The notes under the pieces: model-generated | Database searches by the model: none | Seen by the model: only the letters and a program-made list of their open reading frames with translations | What the model was told of the DNA's origin: nothing | Assembly (NCBI RefSeq): GCF_002095435.2 | Contig: NZ_MJEJ02000053.1 | Span: forward strand, 1 to 64,000 | Direction: 5' to 3' | Source of the DNA: Williamsia sp. 1138 | GTDB lineage: Bacteria > Actinomycetota > Actinomycetes > Mycobacteriales > Mycobacteriaceae | Length of the DNA: 64,000 nucleotides | Part shown: positions 59,045 to 64,000 of the stretch, one piece after another | Numbering within the stretch: position 1 is the stretch's first letter | Layout: each line of letters opens with the position of its first letter | Program-made: the position numbers and the translations under genes

Positions 59045-61003
59045 ATGGCAGACAATCTGACGTACAAAATTCTGCGGGCACACCTTGTGGCCGGTGACCT
59101 TCGACCCGGCAGCGACATCACAGTCCGCACGGACCAGGTGCTGCTCGAGGACGCCACCGGCACCATGGCCGCCATGCAGTTCGAGGAACTGGGTATTGAC
59201 TCGGTCCGCGTGCCGCTAGCGGTGATGTATGTCGACCACAATGTGCTGCAGATCGACGACAAGAACATGCAGGACCACACATACCTTCGCACTTTCAGTG
59301 CCCGATACGGACTGAGATATTCACCTGCAGGACACGGAATCTCGCATTACATCCACTTGGAACGCTTCAGCAAGCCAGGCGCCCTGATCCTTGGCGCCGA
59401 TTCGCACACTTCGACTGCGGGCGCCGCCGGGATGTTCGCCACCGGCGCGGGCGGACTGGAAGTTGCAGTCGCCATGGGCGGGTACGGGTTCGACTTCCCG
59501 TGCCCACGTGTCATCGGTGTCGAATTGACCGGTCGACTGCGCGACGCTGTCGAACCGAAGGACGTCGTACTGGAGATTTTGCGCCAGTACGGGGTTCGCG
59601 GCGGTCGGGGGTCAGTGTTCGAGTTTCACGGCGACGGTGTTCGCACCTTGACGACTTCGGGACGCGCGACGATCGCGAACATGATCATCGAAACCGGCGC
59701 CACCACAGCGGTATTTCCGTCCGATCGCGAGACTGAGAAATGGCTGGTAGCGCAGGGGAGACCCCAAGATTTCACCGCGCTCGAGGCCGACGACGGTGCG
59801 GCCTATGACGAGCGGATCACGATCGATCTCGCAAAACTCGCTCCACTGGTGGCGGTACCGCACTCGCCTGGAAACGTACTGCCGGTGTCGGAATTGCCGG
59901 ACACCCCGCTCGCGCAGGTCTGTGTGGGTTCCTCGGTGAACAGTTCCTACGACGATCTCGCGACGGTTGCCGCCGCGCTCCGTGGCAAGACTATCCATCC
60001 CCGGATCCAGCTGACCGTGACCCCAGGGTCACGTCAGATCCTGACGACCATCATCGAATCTGGCGTCTACCAGGACCTCATGGCAGCAGGGGCTCGCATG
60101 CTCGAACCGATCTGCGGCCCGTGCGTCGGTATCGGCCAGGCGCCGCTGCAGGGCGCACCGTCTCTGCGGACGTTCAACCGGAACTTTCCTGGGCGTAGCG
60201 GCACCGCGGAGGACCAGGTCTACCTCTGCAGTCCATCGACGGCGGCTGCCAGCGCGCTGACCGGCCGGATCACGGACCCGTCGGGGAGATCGCCGATCCA
60301 GCCCCGGCCCGCCGGTGCACCCGACCCCGCCATCCACGACCGGCACATCTCGTCGCCGCTGCCGGTCGGTGATCGAACCGCGATCGCGGTCGAGCGTGGT
60401 CCTAACCTGGTCTCACCGCAGTTGCCCGAACCGCTGGGTGACGACTTCGTTTCGCGAGTTCTCATCACGGTCGGCGACGACGTGTCCACCGGCGACATGG
60501 CGCCGGACGGTGCGATCGCGATGTCGGTGTGGTCGAACATCGCACTGTGCGCGCGGTTCATGTTCAACCGATTCGACCCGGCGTTCTTTGACCGTGCCCA
60601 GGAGTGGGGTGGTGGAGTGATCGTGGCTGGTGACAATTACGGGCAGGGCTCTTCCCGCGAGCATGCCGCCCTCATCCCGGTATACCTCGGCATTCGGGTG
60701 ATCGCCGCTCGCAGCTATGCGCGTATCCACCGCCGCAATCTGATTGCCGCAGGCATCGTGCCATTGGTGCGTTCCGGCGGCAACGACGCCGCAGTGGGAC
60801 AGACCTGGAATGTGATCGGCCTCCGGCAGGCACTGATTGAGGGTGCATCGACCATCGATATCACCAGCGAAGACGGCGAAAGCGCTTTGAAGCTGACACT
60901 CGACCTGACCGATGGCGAGAGGTCGGTTCTGTTGGCAGGTGGCCTACTTGCCCACATTCGAGACGGCGGCCGCAAGCGGATCCCCGAGCCGGCGCTCGTC
61001 TGA
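59045..61003 (+). CDS. Aconitase-superfamily isomerase (hydro-lyase)
   Basis: A 652-residue protein joining an IPMI/aconitase catalytic part and a swivel domain: ILGADSHTSTAGAAGMFATG, Fe-S ligands in CVGSSVNSS and ICGPCVG, and swivel motif GDNYGQGSSREHAAL. It would interconvert hydroxy di/tricarboxylates through an unsaturated intermediate (citrate-type, isopropylmalate-type or a methyl-substituted analogue). Shorter than AcnA (about 900), similar to the compact aconitases of some bacteria. ATG 59045 lacks a strong ribosome site. Neighbours: CoA-transferase and HMG-CoA-lyase-like enzyme, so the 3-hydroxy acid made here is probably activated and cleaved. Confidence 0.9.
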   Translation: MADNLTYKILRAHLVAGDLRPGSDITVRTDQVLLEDATGTMAAMQFEELGIDSVRVPLAVMYVDHNVLQIDDKNMQDHTYLRTFSARYGLRYSPAGHGISHYIHLERFSKPGALILGADSHTSTAGAAGMFATGAGGLEVAVAMGGYGFDFPCPRVIGVELTGRLRDAVEPKDVVLEILRQYGVRGGRGSVFEFHGDGVRTLTTSGRATIANMIIETGATTAVFPSDRETEKWLVAQGRPQDFTALEADDGAAYDERITIDLAKLAPLVAVPHSPGNVLPVSELPDTPLAQVCVGSSVNSSYDDLATVAAALRGKTIHPRIQLTVTPGSRQILTTIIESGVYQDLMAAGARMLEPICGPCVGIGQAPLQGAPSLRTFNRNFPGRSGTAEDQVYLCSPSTAAASALTGRITDPSGRSPIQPRPAGAPDPAIHDRHISSPLPVGDRTAIAVERGPNLVSPQLPEPLGDDFVSRVLITVGDDVSTGDMAPDGAIAMSVWSNIALCARFMFNRFDPAFFDRAQEWGGGVIVAGDNYGQGSSREHAALIPVYLGIRVIAARSYARIHRRNLIAAGIVPLVRSGGNDAAVGQTWNVIGLRQALIEGASTIDITSEDGESALKLTLDLTDGERSVLLAGGLLAHIRDGGRKRIPEPALV

Positions 61004-61078
61004 GGGAATGGAGCAACATATGGTGCTGGTCGTCGACAACCGCCGACGCGGACTGCAGCGTCATACGGAAAGGACAAC

Positions 61079-62284
61079 ATGACCGAGAAGACACTGCCCC
61101 TCAGTGGTATTCGAGTGCTCGAGCTAGGCAACTACATCGCCGCACCGACGGCCTCGCGCATGCTCGCAGATTTCGGCGCGGAGGTGATCAAGGTCGAACG
61201 TCCCGGAACCGGCGACGAGCTGCGCAATTGGCGCCTATATTCGGGCACGACCTCGATGCTGTACCGCACGATCAATCGCAACAAGAAGTCGATTGTTCTC
61301 GATCTCCGTACCGATCAAGGCCGCAAGGATGTTGTTGATCTCGCCGCGAAATGTGACATTGTTCTGGAGAATTTCCGGCCGGGCACACTAGAAAAGTGGG
61401 GCATCTCGCCAGAGGTTCTCAGTCGGGCGAATCCGGACCTGATCATCACCAGGATCTCCGCGTTCGGGCAAACTGGTCCGATGTCGGAGCGGCCCGGATT
61501 CGCAGCCGTCGCAGAAGCGTATGGCGGATTCCGAAATCTGGTCGGTGACCCGGACCGCCCGCCGGTGCGTGTAGGAGTGTCGATCGGCGACTCGATTGCC
61601 GGTCTGTATGCAGCATTCGGGTGTGTCATGGCGCTGTTCCAGCGTGAGACGACGAATACGGCGCTGTCGTTGCCCGAGCGTTCCATCGACGTGGCACTCA
61701 ATGAGTCGGTGTTGTCGATGATGGAATCTCTGATCCCGGACTATCTCGCGTATGGGGTCGAGCGCGAGCGCGTCGGCGGTCGAATGGAAGGCATTGCACC
61801 GTCGAATGCATACCCGTGCAACGACGGTCACTCGATCATCATCGCCGGCAATAGCGATTCGATCTTCCAGAGGTATATGGAGATCATCGAGCGACCCGAC
61901 CTGGGGTCGGAGCCGGATTTGGCGACCAACGCCGGCCGCTGGAAGCGCCGCGACGAACTCGACGCCGCGATCAGTGCGTGGACCGGATTACGTTCGCGAG
62001 AACAGGCTTTGAAGATTCTCGACGCCGCGGGTGTGCCGTCGGGCCCGATTTATACCGCCGCTGACATCGTGGCAGACGAACAGTACGCCGCACGAGGGAT
62101 GATCCAGCATTTCCAGGTCGACACCGGGAGCGACGAGCCATCTGAAGTTGGCTTCGTCGGAGTGGTACCGGTCATCGGCGACAAGTCCGTCCCGATCAGG
62201 TCGGTCGGACCCGACCTCGGTGAGCACACCTACGAAGTGCTGTCGGGTCTGCTCGGCCGGTCCGACGAGGAAATGAACCGCTGA
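61079..62284 (+). CDS. Family III CoA-transferase (second copy)
   Basis: A 401-residue CaiB/BaiF protein: LELGNYIAAPTASRMLADFG, AEVIKVERPG, and catalytic Asp at about residue 171 (VGVSIGDSIAG). It would move CoA (for example from succinyl- or acetyl-CoA) onto the hydroxy acid made by the aconitase-like enzyme. AAAGGA precedes the ATG. Its TGA shares a base with the ATG of the next gene (TGATG). Distinct from the copy at 39527. Confidence 0.9.
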   Translation: MTEKTLPLSGIRVLELGNYIAAPTASRMLADFGAEVIKVERPGTGDELRNWRLYSGTTSMLYRTINRNKKSIVLDLRTDQGRKDVVDLAAKCDIVLENFRPGTLEKWGISPEVLSRANPDLIITRISAFGQTGPMSERPGFAAVAEAYGGFRNLVGDPDRPPVRVGVSIGDSIAGLYAAFGCVMALFQRETTNTALSLPERSIDVALNESVLSMMESLIPDYLAYGVERERVGGRMEGIAPSNAYPCNDGHSIIIAGNSDSIFQRYMEIIERPDLGSEPDLATNAGRWKRRDELDAAISAWTGLRSREQALKILDAAGVPSGPIYTAADIVADEQYAARGMIQHFQVDTGSDEPSEVGFVGVVPVIGDKSVPIRSVGPDLGEHTYEVLSGLLGRSDEEMNR

Positions 62285-63207
62285 TGTATGAGTTCACGCC
62301 GACAGCGCAGCTCAGGGACGTCACCATGCGTGACGGTCTCCAACTCACCGGCAAAATGCTTTCCACCGACCGGAAACTCGAAGTGATCCGGCGGATGATC
62401 GCACTCGGTGTACCGTCGCTGGAGATCGGATCAATGGCCCGTCCCGACGTGGTGCCACCGATGGCCAACACCCTCGAAGTCATCGGCGAACTCACCGCCG
62501 CCGAACTCGAGAAATGCTGGGTCTGGGTCGCCACACCACGGCACGTCGACAAGGCAGCCGCAGCCGGCGCCCGCAACTTCCAATACTGCTTCTCGGCGTC
62601 CGACTCCCACAACAAGGCCAACATTGGCAGAACCACAGAAGTCAGCCTCGCGGCGATGCCTGACGCGGCGGACATCGCCCGATCGGTCGGCGGCGAGATG
62701 CAACTCTGTATCGCAACGTCTTTCACGTGTCCATTCGAAGGCCACATCCCAGAGCAGAAGGTCCTGGCGATCGCAAACGACGCGCGCGCCTCAGGTGCAA
62801 CCGATATCGTCCTCTGCGACACACTGGGACAGGCCGTGCCCGCACAGGTGTCGTCACTGCTGTCACGTGTAGCCGCGGAATCACCGAAGCGGCGCATTGT
62901 CTTTCACGGGCACGATACCTGGGGCCTGGGCGTGGCGAACACACTCGCGGCGATCTCCGCGGGAGCCACGATGGTCGATGGCTCACTCGGTGGGCTGGGC
63001 GGATGCCCATTTGCGCCCGGTGCCAGCGGAAACACCTCGAGCGAGGACATCCTTTTCGCGACCCGGCCGCAATGGTTCGGGCCAGAGTCACTGGCGTCGA
63101 TGGTCGAGATCTCCGAGAAGCTGTTGGCCGAGTTGGGAGAACCGATACGGTCAAAAACCGTTCAGGGCGCACGGTCAAATGCAAAGGCGTTCGACTGGGT
63201 CATCTGA
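62284..63207 (+). CDS. Hydroxymethylglutaryl-CoA lyase-like enzyme
   Basis: A 307-residue HMGL-family TIM barrel: LRDVTMRDGLQLTGKML, ATSFTCPFEG, metal ligands in FHGHDTWGLGVAN, and GGLGGCPFAPGASGN with the catalytic Cys. It cleaves 3-hydroxy-3-substituted acyl-CoA to acetyl-CoA and a keto acid (HMG-CoA to acetoacetate, citramalyl-like to pyruvate). The gene is translationally coupled to the CoA-transferase. It ends the aconitase unit. Confidence 0.92.
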   Translation: MYEFTPTAQLRDVTMRDGLQLTGKMLSTDRKLEVIRRMIALGVPSLEIGSMARPDVVPPMANTLEVIGELTAAELEKCWVWVATPRHVDKAAAAGARNFQYCFSASDSHNKANIGRTTEVSLAAMPDAADIARSVGGEMQLCIATSFTCPFEGHIPEQKVLAIANDARASGATDIVLCDTLGQAVPAQVSSLLSRVAAESPKRRIVFHGHDTWGLGVANTLAAISAGATMVDGSLGGLGGCPFAPGASGNTSSEDILFATRPQWFGPESLASMVEISEKLLAELGEPIRSKTVQGARSNAKAFDWVI

Positions 63208-63357
63208 GGCTGTAGAGGCGACATTGCGCCGCTCCATCGTCGAGCCATCAGCTGAGCTGCAGTCAGACGGGTCAGCTCACGACGATGGGCTGATGTCGGA
63301 CCCGTGGCTGAATCACGCGTGAGCGCGGCGCCCTAATCAGTGCGGGTCTCGATCGGA

Positions 63358-64000
63358 TCAACGGTAGATCGCGCGATAAATCTCGCAGATCTGGTCTGCG
63401 TCGGGTACGAGCGGGTTGTTGCCCGGGGATCCCGATGCCAGTGCTTGCTCGGCCATCAGGGGGATTCGTGTCTCCCAATCATGTTGCGCAATACCGTATA
63501 CCGAGGGTGTCGGGACGTCGACGTCGATGCACAGCGCTTTGAGTGCATCCACCAGAGCGCCAGCAGCGACCGGGTCAGGGGTCGCATCGCTGGACACGCC
63601 CAACGCGCGAGCACAGTCGGCGTAGCGCTGTAGTGCTCCCGAGATTGAGAACGCGGTGACTGCCGGAAAGAGCATCGCGTTCGACAAGCCATGCGCCACA
63701 TGAAAGTGCCCGCCGATCGGCCGACTCATGCCATGCACCAACGCGACGCTGGAGTTTGAGAAGGCCATCCCGGCCTGCATCGACGCCAACATCATCGCCT
63801 CGCGTGCCGACCGGTCTCCTCCGTCGCGATACGCGACGCGGAGGTGTTTACCGATGGTGTTGATCGCAGTGAGACACAGGCCGTCCGTAAAGGGGTTGGC
63901 CTTGCGGCTCACATACGCCTCGACCGCGTGGGTGAGTGCATCCACACCGGTGTCGGCGGTGAGTCGCGGCGGCATGCTCAGGGTCAGTTCGTAGTCGACC
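63358..64000 (-). CDS. Iron-containing alcohol dehydrogenase, 5' end beyond the window
   Basis: The visible C-terminal 213 residues belong to the Fe-ADH family: DYELTLSMPPRLTADTGVDA (typically residues 180-200), THAVEAYVS, ALVHGMSRPIGGHFHVAHG with the Fe-binding His residues, and SNAMLFPAV. The reading frame continues past 64000, so the N-terminal NAD-binding half is missing here. Maleylacetate reductases belong to the same superfamily but the HGMS... region fits an alcohol dehydrogenase. Converges with the lyase gene; the 150-base gap shows no hairpin. Confidence 0.9.
   Translation of the reverse strand, partial: VDYELTLSMPPRLTADTGVDALTHAVEAYVSRKANPFTDGLCLTAINTIGKHLRVAYRDGGDRSAREAMMLASMQAGMAFSNSSVALVHGMSRPIGGHFHVAHGLSNAMLFPAVTAFSISGALQRYADCARALGVSSDATPDPVAAGALVDALKALCIDVDVPTPSVYGIAQHDWETRIPLMAEQALASGSPGNNPLVPDADQICEIYRAIYR

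Overview
The window is high-GC actinobacterial DNA. A mycolate-containing relative of Gordonia or Rhodococcus (order Mycobacteriales) is the best guess. The reasons are a Tat-exported latex-clearing protein that closely resembles those of Gordonia, an FprB-type ferredoxin-NADP reductase, a GAF-ANTAR regulator, a PE-PPE-type secreted hydrolase, many P450s, and two short-chain dehydrogenases with the sequence insert typical of mycofactocin-coupled enzymes. The genus is inferred from remembered family features, not from a search.

Layout. 1-10.4 kb looks like ordinary chromosome: lcp; a tightly overlapping four-gene operon for an aromatic compound (VOC ring-cleavage dioxygenase, FAH hydrolase, FAD hydroxylase, P450) divergent from a TetR regulator; a GAF-ANTAR protein; a secreted hydrolase; a 28-residue peptide gene followed by a strong hairpin; and a divergent HxlR/RidA pair, each broken by one base. 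An IS3-family element (11083-12354, 3-bp AAG target duplication, frameshifted transposase) marks the left edge of a catabolic island that runs from about 12.4 kb to the window end.

Island, 12.4-56.6 kb. Nine copies of one palindrome, TCAGT-NN-ACTGA (eight exact, one with a single change), lie in front of the transcription units. At most of them a TTGACN -35 box and a TANNNT -10 box, 16-18 bp apart, sit immediately upstream, so the palindrome falls at or near the start of transcription, as expected for a repressor. The set covers an MFS exporter, a P450 electron-transfer operon (two reductases), P450-lactonase-SDR, a CUT2-type ABC importer (its binding protein is about 28 kb away but carries the same site), ferredoxin-P450-two-component system, pyruvate carboxylase with CoA-thioester genes, an alcohol/aldehyde dehydrogenase operon, and a gentisate operon. 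A MarR gene near the middle (42358-42822) is the leading candidate regulator.

How it may work (inference). Uptake by the ABC importer and oxidation by P450s fed by ferredoxin and ferredoxin reductases would be followed by oxidation of a benzylic alcohol and aldehyde to 3-hydroxybenzoate. Then come 3-hydroxybenzoate 6-hydroxylase (three substrate-site residues conserved), gentisate 1,2-dioxygenase and a maleyl/fumarylpyruvate hydrolase. The products are pyruvate and a C4 acid, and pyruvate carboxylase can turn pyruvate into oxaloacetate. A side-chain module (crotonase, CoA lyase, ThDP enzyme, family III CoA-transferase, aldehyde dehydrogenase, 3-hydroxyisobutyryl-CoA hydrolase-like protein) suggests that an acyl or branched side chain is also broken down. 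56.9-63.2 kb, without the palindrome, looks like a separate carboxylic-acid module: flavin dehydrogenase, GlcG-like protein, aconitase-like isomerase, CoA-transferase, HMG-CoA-lyase-like enzyme. An iron alcohol dehydrogenase runs off the right edge.
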